64,000 nucleotides of DNA from Campylobacter concisus (GTDB lineage: Bacteria; Campylobacterota; Campylobacteria; Campylobacterales; Campylobacteraceae). The notes beneath the pieces are model-generated. The model had not been told where the DNA came from and did not search any database. It saw only the letters and a list, made by a program, of their open reading frames with translations. The translations under genes were made by a program, and so were the position numbers. Location: positions 310,001-374,000 of the forward strand of contig NZ_PPAF01000035.1 of the NCBI RefSeq assembly GCF_002913045.1. Reading direction: 5' to 3'. Positions 31,701-40,583 of this stretch are shown here, piece by piece (the stretch's first letter is position 1; each line of letters starts with the position of its first letter).

Positions 31701-33454
31701 TGTGGAGATTTAATAGGTGCTACTGTGTCGCTTGAAATTTCACTTACATTTGAAGCTTTTGGAGTGCCAGTCGTACCATCAATGATTGTCGTACTTAGTC
31801 TTTTTATGCTTGGATCGCTCGAGTTTGTTGGATCAGCAATTGTTATCTTGCCATTTTCTATAGGGATAATTTCTGTGCCACCATCAAGCGTAGCGGTAAG
31901 TCCGTCAGATGAGATGGTATATGTCTTTGTTACGCTTGTTGGTGTACTAGCTGGATCATCAACTTTTATACGGATCTTGTCGCCAGCTGTAGCATTGTTT
32001 GGCACATAAATATCTATCATCAAGGCCGCGCTACCACTTTTTGCGAGCTCGGCCAAATTTATCATGCCATCTTTATTCTCATCAAGCGTAAAAACAGCGA
32101 TTGGGTTGTTATTGTTTGCAATGGTTATGGTTTCAGTTGCACCTGGATTGCCCGACTTACTTATCATTTGGATATTTACATTTGTTGGAGTTGAAGATGA
32201 AATTTTAACCGCATTTGCTACATTAAAACCGACATTTCCACCACTTTCACTTATAAGCGGATAGCTCTCACCGCTCTCTTTATCTACAAGCATATTACCA
32301 GATGTTTTAACCAGCACTTTTTTATGTAAAGTTCCGTCAGGATTAGTGGTAGTTAGTTTTATCTTGTCACCTATTTTCATATTTGGTGATAAGATGACCT
32401 TTGCATCATCACTTGGTGTGCTAATTGCTGGATTAAAACTATTTTCGCTTGCATCTATGACGCCATCTCGGTTTAAATCTTTACCCAAAACTACCTTTTT
32501 AAAAGCAAGAGTTGGAGTGATGGTATCAACACTTGTGGCTATATTTGCCACAGATGAATTAGTGCCATTTGCTAGAGTGATGCTAGAATTTACACTAAAT
32601 GTAGCATTTGGAGTGACAGCGACACTTGGAATGATAAATTCTTTTTGCTCTGGGTTTATAACATTTGGCACAATAGGTAAAATTTCACTTGGATTATTTA
32701 TATTTATCACGCTTGTACCAGCTTGATCAACTTTATAAACAAGCATAGTCTTTACACCGTTATTTATGACTTCTAATGTCACTTTATCATTTGGCTTGAA
32801 GTCATTATTAAAAGCAACCGCTATACTTGTATAGTTTGGATCACCACCTGCTTCTGCAATATTTATATATCCGTCGCCATCAATGTCTTTTAAAATTCTA
32901 ACACTTGGTGCTGTAATAACCGGAGCACTCTCTTTTTGCTCTACCGCTGCTACCGCACCGCTAATAGACCTATGTGCCAATGCCGACTCTTTTAATATGA
33001 CTGGCAGTACAACCGCACCACCATCAACACCAATAATATTTGAGATGTGACCTTGTGTATCAAAATTTAAACCATTTATGCTTGCGAAGCTACTGCTGTG
33101 GCTTGAGCCATGAGAACTATGACTTGCGTTATGAGGGCTGTCGTCTTCGCCTTTGTTTTTTGTTTCTTCATTCTCAACAAGAAAATTTCTCTTATCTTCT
33201 TCTATCTGGGCTTCGCTGCCTTGCGTATTAAAATTTGCTTTTGATAGCTCTTTTGTGATGACGATAGTTTGGGGCTCAAGTAGCATAATAGGCGAAGCGT
33301 GATAGAAATTGATAACGACTGTATCACCACTACTTTGTGTTATGATCTCGTCGCCTAAAAATATCTCATCTCCCTGTTTTAGTGCGATCAACTTTCCATT
33401 GCGTTTTACAAATACTTTTCCACTTATTTTTGCGACTATACCAACGTTTTGCAT
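28748..33454 (-). CDS. Giant type-I-secreted surface protein (retention module, calcium-loop repeats, PA14-like domain)
   Basis: This 1,568-residue protein has no Sec signal. Residues 1-75 (GIVAKISGKVFVKRNGKLIAL...GDEIFLGDEI) match the N-terminal retention module of LapA-type adhesins, which anchors them in the secretion channel. A Ser/His-rich linker follows (SPHNASHSSHGSSHSSSF). Five loops of the form DxDxDGxI recur near bases 32875, 32470, 32072, 31672 and 31292, a period of about 400 nt (133 residues). Each starts an immunoglobulin-like domain, so these are tandem calcium-binding repeats. A PA14-like domain (about 1110-1330, with GWIYVSAPGIYSVRA) precedes a C-terminus rich in Asp and ending VQVDLL, as in type I secretion signals. 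The start at 33454 has AAGGA; an upstream in-frame start lacks one. Likely adhesin or biofilm protein. No exporter genes are in the window. Confidence 0.85.
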   Translation of the reverse strand: MQNVGIVAKISGKVFVKRNGKLIALKQGDEIFLGDEIITQSSGDTVVINFYHASPIMLLEPQTIVITKELSKANFNTQGSEAQIEEDKRNFLVENEETKNKGEDDSPHNASHSSHGSSHSSSFASINGLNFDTQGHISNIIGVDGGAVVLPVILKESALAHRSISGAVAAVEQKESAPVITAPSVRILKDIDGDGYINIAEAGGDPNYTSIAVAFNNDFKPNDKVTLEVINNGVKTMLVYKVDQAGTSVININNPSEILPIVPNVINPEQKEFIIPSVAVTPNATFSVNSSITLANGTNSSVANIATSVDTITPTLAFKKVVLGKDLNRDGVIDASENSFNPAISTPSDDAKVILSPNMKIGDKIKLTTTNPDGTLHKKVLVKTSGNMLVDKESGESYPLISESGGNVGFNVANAVKISSSTPTNVNIQMISKSGNPGATETITIANNNNPIAVFTLDENKDGMINLAELAKSGSAALMIDIYVPNNATAGDKIRIKVDDPASTPTSVTKTYTISSDGLTATLDGGTEIIPIENGKITIADPTNSSDPSIKRLSTTIIDGTTGTPKASNVSEISSDTVAPIKSPHVQFAKDSDKDGVLTSKESGFSPDGVKTPIKIKIPNDAKDGDKFEIDIAGSDGKIDKITIKISQNASGVYSATRDDGVPISVNNGTIETTTRLYGLTTNFTTTFTDKAGNKAAPVTDKITLDNSIRVQFARDNDGDGLIDSITTPSGSSSTQSDLDIYLPNNTKPGSSINVTISTPTIPSVTTTVKYTISDDGLTAIPSDGSAPLPIAGGKFSIPDVPISMDHSTPVRATITTPGEATTTDGIRGRLFDFGILEYIDDVKLATQIDGGVINIAKYLRAGDNEKVIQKNNFDNESKTIKEYNISLTNDEQPNIVFGVDRAPGTKLRLALEDDHGNAKILPNGQNYIDLVVGADKRVNMDFEALGIKLDKRYSNIRATVLKSDETKDDDLLVRVDLDATPDAIGTPNATSNVTSVDISGSIGTDSNGNNTLNKNTINKVDLYDLLNSVHKSSSLDNTHSYSENFALSANSTGANFMIKNSDAAGNVSISTVTFIGNSGLDADMWFYNYVDPSWRARVGNNSGVYSMRGGKSIYKDYMEIYSPSASTTYDVVQFASGTHYKTLSNQGNMHAEDLARVGRHGDSALYDASNPYAPKKFRNGVDTAAGTGDNISFVNGVLKGRPGNYTLGESNPVGSDLVMKMNGWIYVSAPGIYSVRAADLHNYAELTINGTTQKFGSATTYINPSTEASYGKNGQWWSRDFTFDKAGFYKFDMEYMDGTGEMNLSLYMLPKSVANTYGPQDPYPSSMLVGAQGSGTHLFSNNYVEALIQNGHLKKIGTTNSYELSDASKYGESNFGDLIYLRQEGDIKGGNLDDAFVYSKGRAIDGRGGVDTLIVVDDVDFSNLDNVKKINNFEKIQLGSADQAVSIKFSPDGVFDIIDSRNTKDASNSVASESVNTVLKVIGDSKDLVQLTHDFVKATKADVATLNRKHSVVGDMYNKVDVTSEGDAVNQVYKATFNRQETINGNTINTRHTVFLEIQDGVQVDLL

Positions 33455-33501
33455 ATTTAGTCCTTTAAATTTAATAATCAATCCATTTAAAATTTCACGC
33501 G

Positions 33502-33507
33502 ATTATA
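33502..33507 (-). promoter_or_regulatory. -10 box of the large surface-protein gene
   Basis: AGCTATAATCGCG reads leftward with TATAAT at 33507-33502, 47 nt before the ATG at 33454. The same AGCTATAATC core occurs in front of pbpC. Confidence 0.55.
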
Positions 33508-33652
33508 GCTAAAAAATATTTTATATAAATAAAAGAATTTACATAATAAATTTTATTATTTTTGACCCATTTTTATATTAAAAAATAAATTAAAATTTTT
33601 ATAAAATGCCAAATTTGCTTTGTTTGTAATAGAAAAATAAATTTTAAGAATT

Positions 33653-33674
33653 TCCCACGCCAAAAGACGTGGGA
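33653..33674 (-). terminator. Probable terminator of the mfrABE operon
   Basis: TCCCACG (33653-33659) pairs with CGTGGGA (33668-33674), loop 8 nt, 6 nt after the mfrE stop. The GC-rich stem in AT-rich DNA followed on the minus strand by AATTCTT and later T runs suggests an intrinsic terminator. Confidence 0.65.
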
Positions 33675-33680
33675 TAAAAT

Positions 33681-34538
33681 TTACGCTATCTTGGTAGCGT
33701 CGATGATGTTTAGATCAAGTCCAAGATCCTCGACAGATAATCCAAGCGCAAGTCCTACAAGCTGAGATAGGTGGATGATTGGCTTTCTCACATTTGAGTG
33801 GTTCTCATCTTGATACCTCTCTTGGTAGATGTCAAGTTGCATTTGACAAAGTGGGCATGGTGTGACAACTACGTCAGCGCCGTTTTCATCGGCGTTATTT
33901 ACGATCTGGCTTGACATTTTTCTTACAGATGTGCCAGCTGGGTAGCTAGCGTGGAATCCGCAGCAGTCAAGTCTTTTCTCAAATGGCACAATAGTAGCAC
34001 CAAGTGCGCCTACAACGGTTTCAAAGCTCTTTGGATTGACTGAGTTTTCTCTATTATGTAGATCTTTTTCAGGTCTTAGGCTGTGGCAGCCGTAAAATAG
34101 CGCTACTTTTAGCCCGCTAAGTGGTTTAACAACCTTTGCTCTTAGCGTTTCTACGTTTTGATAAAGCACCCAAAGAAGACTTGTGATCTCGGTTGAGCCA
34201 TTATATTTCATATTACCTTCAGCTAAAAATGTATTGATACGATCTTTTGCGCCCTTATCAAGCGTGCTTTTTGCTCTTGTTAGAGTTAGCATACAAGTTG
34301 AACATGTCGTAAGCATCGGCATATTCATCTGCTCTGCAAGCGCTATGTTTCTAGCATTTGCTACAAGCGTAGCGATAGGATCTACGTCTTGTGCTTGTTG
34401 GGCACCACAGCAGCTCCAGCCCTTTATCTCGTGAAGCTTCCAGCCAAGTATCGGAGCGATAGCCTCAAGCGACATCTTAGCCTCTTTAGCTGCTTGAGAG
34501 AGTACGCATCCTGGAAAAAAAGCGAATTCGTTTTGCAT
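33681..34538 (-). CDS. mfrE: 8-methylmenaquinol:fumarate reductase subunit E (CCG-domain membrane-anchoring subunit)
   Basis: This 285-residue subunit contains two CCG cysteine-rich domains as in heterodisulfide reductase B and SdhE: PGC...WSCCGAQQ...CSTC in the first half, and YGCHS...DCCGFHA...CPLCQ in the second. These coordinate iron-sulfur clusters and take electrons from the quinol; no transmembrane helix is present, so it associates with the membrane through amphipathic segments. It replaces the heme b anchor of ordinary fumarate reductases. AAGGAG precedes the ATG. It is the third gene of mfrA-mfrB-mfrE, 2 nt after mfrB. Older annotations call the set sdhABC. Confidence 0.93.
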   Translation of the reverse strand: MQNEFAFFPGCVLSQAAKEAKMSLEAIAPILGWKLHEIKGWSCCGAQQAQDVDPIATLVANARNIALAEQMNMPMLTTCSTCMLTLTRAKSTLDKGAKDRINTFLAEGNMKYNGSTEITSLLWVLYQNVETLRAKVVKPLSGLKVALFYGCHSLRPEKDLHNRENSVNPKSFETVVGALGATIVPFEKRLDCCGFHASYPAGTSVRKMSSQIVNNADENGADVVVTPCPLCQMQLDIYQERYQDENHSNVRKPIIHLSQLVGLALGLSVEDLGLDLNIIDATKIA

Positions 34539-34540
34539 AA

Positions 34541-35506
34541 TTACTCCTTACTAGCAGCTTTGCGAGCCGCATTTATCATTTTTACTAGATCATCATGTCC
34601 TTCTATGTCCTCTTCGCCGAAAATATGAAGTGGATTCATCTTGCCTGCAAGCATTAAATTTGCAGCGATATCCATTTTGCCCATATTTCTAAACACTCCC
34701 TCAGAGCGAAGTGCAAGCTTGATCTCATTTAGTCTACCTGAGCCATCAACTAGATCAGTTAAGAACGCCTCAGCGTGATCTGGTCCCATGCCATCATCAA
34801 AGCCTTTTTGTATAGCCATAATGCGAAGATCAGTTATATCCTTGCATGCGCTTATACCTTTTGGACAGCGATCAGCGCACTCTTGGCATTTTACACACAT
34901 CCAAAGGCCATTATCGATAGCTGGTTTTAGATGTGGCATAGGATCTTTGCTACGTGAGTCAAAGGCAGCTCTATAAGCATGAACAAATACAAATGGCTGC
35001 ATATAATCACTCGCATCAGCTTCAAGTTTATTACACTCGCTAGCGCACGCACCGCAAAGTATGCAGTCCCATTCAAGTGCTACTTTTTCATACTCTTTTT
35101 GACTTTGTTTACAGCCTTTTTCTGCGCTAAATTCTGACTTAGCAGTGATGCTAGGCCTAATCTTGCGTAAATTTTCGATACTTGGCTCCCAGTCCACTAT
35201 AAGATCAGAGATGACCCTGAAATTTCCAAGTGGAGAAATTCTTATGCTCTCTGGATTGTCATACTCCGCCAAAAGCTCATTCATCTTTGTATCACAGGCT
35301 AGATATGAGTGACCATTTACTCTAACAGCGCACGCTCCACATATCGCTGAGCGGCAAGATGCTGTGAAATTTAACGTCGCATCCTTTTTTTGTTTGATAT
35401 CAAGAAGCACTGTTAAAAGAGTTTTTCCCGCGATCTCTTCATTTGTTAGTTCATAAGTTGATTCATATTTTTTAGTTCCGTCAAAGCGGTCGATAATAAT
35501 TTTCAT
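34541..35506 (-). CDS. mfrB: 8-methylmenaquinol:fumarate reductase iron-sulfur subunit
   Basis: This 321-residue subunit carries a [2Fe-2S] ferredoxin motif (CRSAICGACAVRVNG...CDTK, residues 50-75) and two cluster motifs in the C-terminal half (CILCGACASECNK and CVKCQECADRCPKG), three centres as in succinate/fumarate oxidoreductases. It is longer than the usual 240 residues because of an extra C-terminal segment, typical for the mfr/sdhE class. It passes electrons from MfrE to MfrA. AAGGAG precedes the ATG; 9 nt separate it from mfrA. Confidence 0.94.
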   Translation of the reverse strand: MKIIIDRFDGTKKYESTYELTNEEIAGKTLLTVLLDIKQKKDATLNFTASCRSAICGACAVRVNGHSYLACDTKMNELLAEYDNPESIRISPLGNFRVISDLIVDWEPSIENLRKIRPSITAKSEFSAEKGCKQSQKEYEKVALEWDCILCGACASECNKLEADASDYMQPFVFVHAYRAAFDSRSKDPMPHLKPAIDNGLWMCVKCQECADRCPKGISACKDITDLRIMAIQKGFDDGMGPDHAEAFLTDLVDGSGRLNEIKLALRSEGVFRNMGKMDIAANLMLAGKMNPLHIFGEEDIEGHDDLVKMINAARKAASKE

Positions 35507-35515
35507 CCTAGCTCC

Positions 35516-37378
35516 TTACTCTGGCTTCTTGCCGTCAAGTGAAAATATGCCTGTCACAACATCTTTGTAGCCAAGCTCCAACTTGCCGTCTTTTAGTGTG
35601 ACTATGCTGTGTTTTAAGAAATTCGCATCATCTCTTTTTGGATAGTCCTCTCTTGTGTGAGCGCCACGGCTCTCAAGACGATTTTGCGCTGCAAGACATG
35701 CTGCACGAGAAAGGAGAATAAGGTTGCCAAGCTCGACATAGTCAGTAAATGCTGTGTTCATGACTGGGTTTTGATTTGGCACTTTAAGGGTGTTATATTT
35801 TGCTTGGATAGCTTCTAAATTTTTAGAGAGCTGATCAAGTTTTGCGCCAGTTCTAAAGATACCCATTAGATCCCAGTTGTTTTTACCAAGCTCTTCGCGA
35901 AGTGCGTACATATCATTTACACCGCCCTCGCCTGTTGCTATGGCTTTAAATTTATCCTGCCACATTTTTGCTAGCTCAGAAGTCTTTTTACCGCTTGAAA
36001 ATTTTGCATTTTGCGCATAAGCTCCAGCACCCTTGCCAGCTAGATCGCCAGTTACAACTGCGTCAGTTAGGCTGTTTCCACCAAGGCGGTTTGCACCGTG
36101 AATAGATACGCATGATGCCTCACCACCTACATAAATTCCAGGAATTTTTGTACTCATATCATCAAATTTAGCTACCTCTATACCACCCATTGAGTAGTGA
36201 GCTGTTGGGCGGATAGGCACTGGTTGTTCGATTAGATCGATGTTTTGGAAAAGCATAGCAGTGTGGCGAATTTTTGGAAGCTTTTTCATAATAGTATCTT
36301 TGCCAAGGTGGCGAACGTCACAAAGCACGTAAGCGCTCATGCCCTCACCAAAGCCTCTACCCTCGCGAATTTCTGTCTCGATCGCACGAGCGACGACGTC
36401 ACGAGGAGCTAGCTCCATCTTTTCGTGATAGTTTTTCATAAAGCGCTCGCCCTTGTTGTTTAACAAGTAACCACCCTCGCCACGAGCAGCTTCTGTGATT
36501 AGTGTGCCGCCATTTTGAACGCCAGTTGGGTGAAACTGAAGCATCTCAGGATCTTCAAAACCAAGACCTGCTTTAAGAGCAGCAGCGATGCCATCACCAG
36601 TTGCTATAAATGGAACTGATGTGCGGTTATAGAAGATTCTAGTGTATCCGCCAGTTGCGATGACTAGAGATTTGCAAAGAACTGGGTAAATTTGACCATC
36701 TTGGATGTTGCGAAGAACGACGCCTTCGACCTTGCCATCCTCAAGACCGATCTCAAGTAGCTCATGATCCATTAAAAATTTAACGCCAGCTGTAATAGCG
36801 TCGTCAAGACAGGCGTGCATCAAAACGTGACCAGTTTTGTCAGCTGCGTAGTTACAGCGCTTTTTGCTAGCGCCACCCATGAAGCGAAACGCAACATCAC
36901 CATTATCTTTACGGGACACGTCGCCATTGTCTATACGAGAAAAGAGCATGCCATTGTGGTCTAGCTCGTGGATGACTGCGCCTGCTGCCTCGCAAAATTT
37001 CACTACCGCATCTTGGTCAGCAAGATAGGCCGCACCTTTTACAGTGTCGTAGGCGTGAAGCTTAAAGCTGTCTCCATTGCTAAAGTCGGTAACTCCATTT
37101 ATGCCGCCCTCTGCCATACAGGTTGCGTTGCGAGATGGCATCATTTTTGTAGCAACTACGACGGTTGAGTTTGGATATTGCTTGCGAACGGCTGTTGCTG
37201 CACGAAGTCCAGCACCGCCAGAGCCGATTATTAGCACATCAACAGATGGCAAGCCACTTTCATTGCCCTTTGGCAACTCACCAGCAAAAACATTGGTCGC
37301 ACCAGCTGTTGTAGCTAGTGCACCTACGCTGATACAGGCACTTTGCAGAAATTCTCTTCTGGTAAATTTTTCACTCAT
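35516..37378 (-). CDS. mfrA: 8-methylmenaquinol:fumarate reductase flavoprotein, Tat-exported
   Basis: This 620-residue catalytic subunit has a twin-arginine signal (FTRREFLQSA, then a hydrophobic stretch ending ATNVFAGE), which places the active site in the periplasm. That is the hallmark of MfrA versus cytoplasmic FrdA/SdhA. FAD-binding GSGGAGLRAA, the HPTG and EAARGEGG substrate motifs, and the C-terminal RGAHTREDYPKRDD are all present. It reduces fumarate using low-potential methylmenaquinol. Ribosome site AGGAAG. First gene of mfrABE; together with the hydrogenase maturation genes at the far end of the window it fits H2-fumarate respiration. Confidence 0.94.
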   Translation of the reverse strand: MSEKFTRREFLQSACISVGALATTAGATNVFAGELPKGNESGLPSVDVLIIGSGGAGLRAATAVRKQYPNSTVVVATKMMPSRNATCMAEGGINGVTDFSNGDSFKLHAYDTVKGAAYLADQDAVVKFCEAAGAVIHELDHNGMLFSRIDNGDVSRKDNGDVAFRFMGGASKKRCNYAADKTGHVLMHACLDDAITAGVKFLMDHELLEIGLEDGKVEGVVLRNIQDGQIYPVLCKSLVIATGGYTRIFYNRTSVPFIATGDGIAAALKAGLGFEDPEMLQFHPTGVQNGGTLITEAARGEGGYLLNNKGERFMKNYHEKMELAPRDVVARAIETEIREGRGFGEGMSAYVLCDVRHLGKDTIMKKLPKIRHTAMLFQNIDLIEQPVPIRPTAHYSMGGIEVAKFDDMSTKIPGIYVGGEASCVSIHGANRLGGNSLTDAVVTGDLAGKGAGAYAQNAKFSSGKKTSELAKMWQDKFKAIATGEGGVNDMYALREELGKNNWDLMGIFRTGAKLDQLSKNLEAIQAKYNTLKVPNQNPVMNTAFTDYVELGNLILLSRAACLAAQNRLESRGAHTREDYPKRDDANFLKHSIVTLKDGKLELGYKDVVTGIFSLDGKKPE

Positions 37379-37776
37379 TGATAACTTCCTATCTTAGTAA
37401 ATTTTTAACGTTTAAAACGCACCGCTAATTTATTTCTTAATATTTTTTAAAACAACTATATTAATTAAATAATTAATAATGAAACATTACATTAAATTTA
37501 CTTAAAAGAAACATAAAGATTTATTTTAGATTAAGAAATGAGAGCTGATATTAAAATCAAAAAGGATAGAATGGGATTTTTTTAGGCGATTTATATAAAT
37601 TTAGCGGTAGAAATTTTATAAGATGTATAAAAATTTCTACTAATTTGAAGTTTATTTTTATTTTTGAGTTTTTAAGCTTTGAAAGCTCTTTTTCTAGGAA
37701 ATTAGGAAGATAAATTTACTTTTATACTTAAATAAATATATTAAATATAATAAATAACATTATTTTTGTCCTATTA
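37379..37776. other. AT-rich intergenic region with an 11-bp hairpin
   Basis: This 398-nt gap separates mfrA (start 37378) from the binding-protein gene (stop 37777), both on the minus strand, so it must hold the mfr promoter and the upstream operon's terminator. GTAGAAATTTT (37607-37617) pairs exactly with AAAATTTCTAC (37630-37640), a possible terminator without a clean U-tract. Positions 37440-37500 are nearly pure A/T and could hold the mfrA promoter; I cannot assign boxes confidently. No gene is visible. Confidence 0.5.
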
Positions 37777-38790
37777 TCAAAATTCACCACTTGGGTGCAA
37801 AATTTCTTTTAGCTCGCCATCACTTAGCTTGTAGTTATAAAATCTCTCGTAAAACTCTTTTGTTTTTTGCTCTAAATTTAGATCGCTAAACTGCTCTGGG
37901 TAAAATGTCTTAGCCAGCCAAAGCGGATAAAGCGCACCCTCGGCACTTCTTACGCTCCAAAGATAAACACCACTTGGCACTACAAAAATTTGCCCGTTTT
38001 GCACAGCTTTTAGCTTGGCAAATGATGCGTTTTTGGCGATGGCATCGGCACTTTTTTGTGAATTTGTGATGATAATGTCTGGGTTAAAGATGATGACTTG
38101 CTCTTCGTTTATCGCTTTTGAAATTTTAAAATCTCCATCGCTTAGCTCTGAGCTTAAATTTATACCACCAGCCACGCTAATATACTCTGCGCCGATATCT
38201 TTTGAGCTAATGGTGTTAAAGTTTCCTGAGTTGTAGTTAAGCACCAAAACTCTCTTTTTTGGCGTTAAATTTGCTGTTTTTTGGCTTACAAATTTTATAT
38301 TCTCGTTAAAATAGTCATTAAACTCACGCGCCCTTTTTATACTCTTTTCGCCCCAAATTTCAGCGATCTTTCTAAAGCTATCTTGTATCTCTTTGATGCT
38401 TTGAAATTTATCTATCTTCACAACGGCGATGCCAGCACTCTCAAGCTGAGCCTTGCTATTTTCATCAAACATCATACCAACTGGCCCAAAAACAACTTGC
38501 GTTTTTGAAGCGATGATAGTCTCGACGCTGCTGCTTAGCATGCCGCTTTTGTTGTCGTTGCTCTTTATCTTTGGAAAGATTTTTGACATGAGCGCAGGCA
38601 GTTTTGGCGCACCGCTAATTATATGATCCTCGTTGCCAAGCATCGCAGAGACCTGCACAAAAGCCCCTATCAAAGGCGTCGCACGCTCGATCACGTTAGG
38701 CACTTCTACCTTTTTATCGTCGCTATCAAGCACCACTCTTGCTTGCAAACTAACAAGCAAAAAAGCCAAAAGTAAAATTTTCTTAAACAT
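37777..38790 (-). CDS. Periplasmic substrate-binding protein of a metal-chelate ABC transporter (FepB/BtuF type)
   Basis: This 337-residue protein begins with a signal peptide (FKKILLLAFLLVSLQA, cleavage near ARV). Its two-lobed TroA-like fold is suggested by VEVPNVIERATPLI near the N-terminus, ETIIASKTQVVFGPVG, and FNPDIIITNSQ in the second lobe. The family binds ferric siderophores, heme or cobalamin and hands them to a FecCD permease. Frame extends 10 codons upstream to 38820, but the ATG at 38790 has AAGGAG and the signal peptide. It is last in an operon receptor-methyltransferase-permease-ATPase-binding protein and is intact although the receptor, permease and ATPase are frameshifted. 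Substrate is not determinable. Confidence 0.87.
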   Translation of the reverse strand: MFKKILLLAFLLVSLQARVVLDSDDKKVEVPNVIERATPLIGAFVQVSAMLGNEDHIISGAPKLPALMSKIFPKIKSNDNKSGMLSSSVETIIASKTQVVFGPVGMMFDENSKAQLESAGIAVVKIDKFQSIKEIQDSFRKIAEIWGEKSIKRAREFNDYFNENIKFVSQKTANLTPKKRVLVLNYNSGNFNTISSKDIGAEYISVAGGINLSSELSDGDFKISKAINEEQVIIFNPDIIITNSQKSADAIAKNASFAKLKAVQNGQIFVVPSGVYLWSVRSAEGALYPLWLAKTFYPEQFSDLNLEQKTKEFYERFYNYKLSDGELKEILHPSGEF

Positions 38791-38801
38791 ATTTTCTCCT
38801 T

Positions 38802-39576
38802 TCAATCCACCATAACGCAAGAGTAATGCTCGCGCTCATCGATGATATTTTTCACCACTCGTATATCTACGCCGTAAATTTTCTTTAAATTTTCGCTACT
38901 CATAGCCTCGCTAGCCTCGCCGTAGATGTAGTTTTTATCACGCCCAAGCATCGCGACCTTTGCATTTAGATAAAAGACCTGCTCTGGCTGATGAGAGGTT
39001 AGGATGATGATATAGCCTTGCTTTGCGAGCTTTTTTATCTCTTTTAAAACTCGCATTTGGTTGCCAAAGTCTAAATTTGCCGTTGGCTCGTCAAGTAGCA
39101 TCACCTTTGAGCGTTGCGCTAAAGCCCTAGCTATCAGCACCATTTGCCGCTCGCCACCACTTAGATCGGTGTAAATTTTATCTTTAAAGCTCTCTAAATT
39201 TAGCGTCTTTAACGCATCTAGCGCTATCTTCTCGTCCTCTTTGCTAGGGCGCTCAAATATACCAAGCCTTGCATTTGCACTCATCATCACGACGTCAAAA
39301 ACGCTAAAGGCAAATGGCGGAGTGTGAGCTTGCGGGACATAGCTTATAAAGCTTGCTCTCTTTTTCGCTCATCTTTAGTGCGTCTTTGCCGTCTATTAAA
39401 ATTTCTCCTCCAAGTGGCTTTAAAAAGCCAAGTATCGTCTTAAACGTCGTTGTTTTGCCAACGCCATTGCTACCAAGCAGGCAAAAGATGTCGCCATCTT
39501 GTAAATTCGCATTGAAATTTTCTATAACGACCTTTTTATCGTAGCCACAGCTTAAATTTTTGATCTTAAATTTCAC
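38802..39576 (-). pseudogene. Frameshifted ATPase of metal-chelate ABC transporter (FecE/BtuD type)
   Basis: The N-terminal frame (GTG 39576, preceded by AAAGGG) holds Walker A GSNGVGKTT and runs into wrong sequence after KMSEKE. The adjacent frame continues sensibly as RASFISYVPQAHTPPF and then includes the signature LSGGERQMVLIARAL and Walker B VMLLDEPTANLD. Switching frames at the A5 tract (plus-strand 39361-39365, next to a GAGAG repeat) by removing one base restores 258 codons (257 residues), the normal FecE size. The visible pieces are 39304-39576 and 38802-39290. GTG overlaps the permease stop by 4 nt. Either a decayed gene or a one-base sequence error; without repair it cannot make an ATPase in one piece. 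Confidence 0.85.
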
Positions 39577-40583
39577 GCAAAACCCTTTTTGCTCTTATAG
39601 AGCAGATAGACAAAAAGAGGCGCGCCAACTAGCGAAGTGATGACACCAAGTGGGATCTCGCTTGCCATTAGACTGCGTGAAGCGGTATCGACTATCAGTA
39701 AAAATAGCCCTCCGCCAAGCAGTGAAGCTGGAAAGAGTGTGATGAAATTTGCTCCCACGACAAAGCGCATGATGTGAGGGATGATAAGCCCCACCCAGCC
39801 CACGATACCGCAAAATGAGACGCAAGTGGCGGTTAGAAGCGTTGAGGCGATGATGATTATGATGTTGTAAAATTTGACATTTAGCCCCATCGCCCTAGCC
39901 TCTTCTTCGCCAAAACTAAGTGTATTTAGCTTATAGCGAAGCATAAAAAGTGGCACAAGACAGATCATAACTACGCAAAAAAGTAGAGCCAAATTTTTAT
40001 ATCCGCCGCTTCTTGCTAGGCTTCCCATCAGCCAAAAAGTAACTTCAGGCAGCTTATCTTCACTGTCAGCTAGAAATTTTATAAGCGAGCTAAGCGCCCC
40101 AAAAACAGATGAGATGACGATGCCAGTTAGCACCATCACGAGTAAATTTAGCCTACCCTTTGCGATGACGCTGCTTATAAAAACGACGGCAAAAACAGCA
40201 AAAGACCACAGCCAAAGGCACTAAGCTGCACGCCTATGTAGTTGAAATTTAAGATGATAGCCACGCTAGCTCCCACAGCTGCGCCACTTGAGACACCAAG
40301 GATGTCAGGCGAGACTAAAGGATTTTTAAAAAGTCCTTGATAGACAGCTCCAGAGCTAGCAAGCGCTGCTCCAACTAAGATGGCAAAAAGCACCCTTGGT
40401 AAGCGAATGAGCGTAAAGACCGTGTAGCCTTGCTCGTCGCTTGGTTGCTCGTTTAAAATGGCTGATCTTATAAACTCAAAAATTTGAGTGTAACTTATCT
40501 CGTAGCGTCCGATGCCTAGAGAGAAAAAAGAGCACCAGCAAAAGAAACGCAAATAATGCGAAAATGATCTTTTGGCTACTCAA
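39573..40583 (-). pseudogene. Doubly frameshifted FecCD-family permease of metal-chelate ABC transporter
   Basis: Three consecutive frames are needed. From TTG 40583 the first helix reads [18 protein letters not shown]. After a T6 run (plus-strand A6, 40524-40529) the frame must lose one base to continue [18 protein letters not shown]. Near 40200-40203 (T4 on the coding strand) it must gain one base to continue [18 protein letters not shown]. With both repairs the gene is exactly 337 codons (336 residues), normal for FecCD. Family motifs [34 protein letters not shown] and GWVGLIIPHIMR are present across the pieces 40175-40552 and 39573-40139. It overlaps the methyltransferase stop by 8 nt and the ATPase start by 4 nt. 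Confidence 0.85.

Noticed and set aside
30402-32726. Several plus-strand frames opposite the large surface-protein gene
   Set aside because: They are hydrophobic, low-complexity shadows of the repeat-rich minus-strand gene with no ribosome sites.
37607-37640. Riboswitch or Fur box upstream of mfrA
   Set aside because: Only a simple 11-bp AT-rich hairpin is present; no conserved aptamer or Fur consensus could be recognised.
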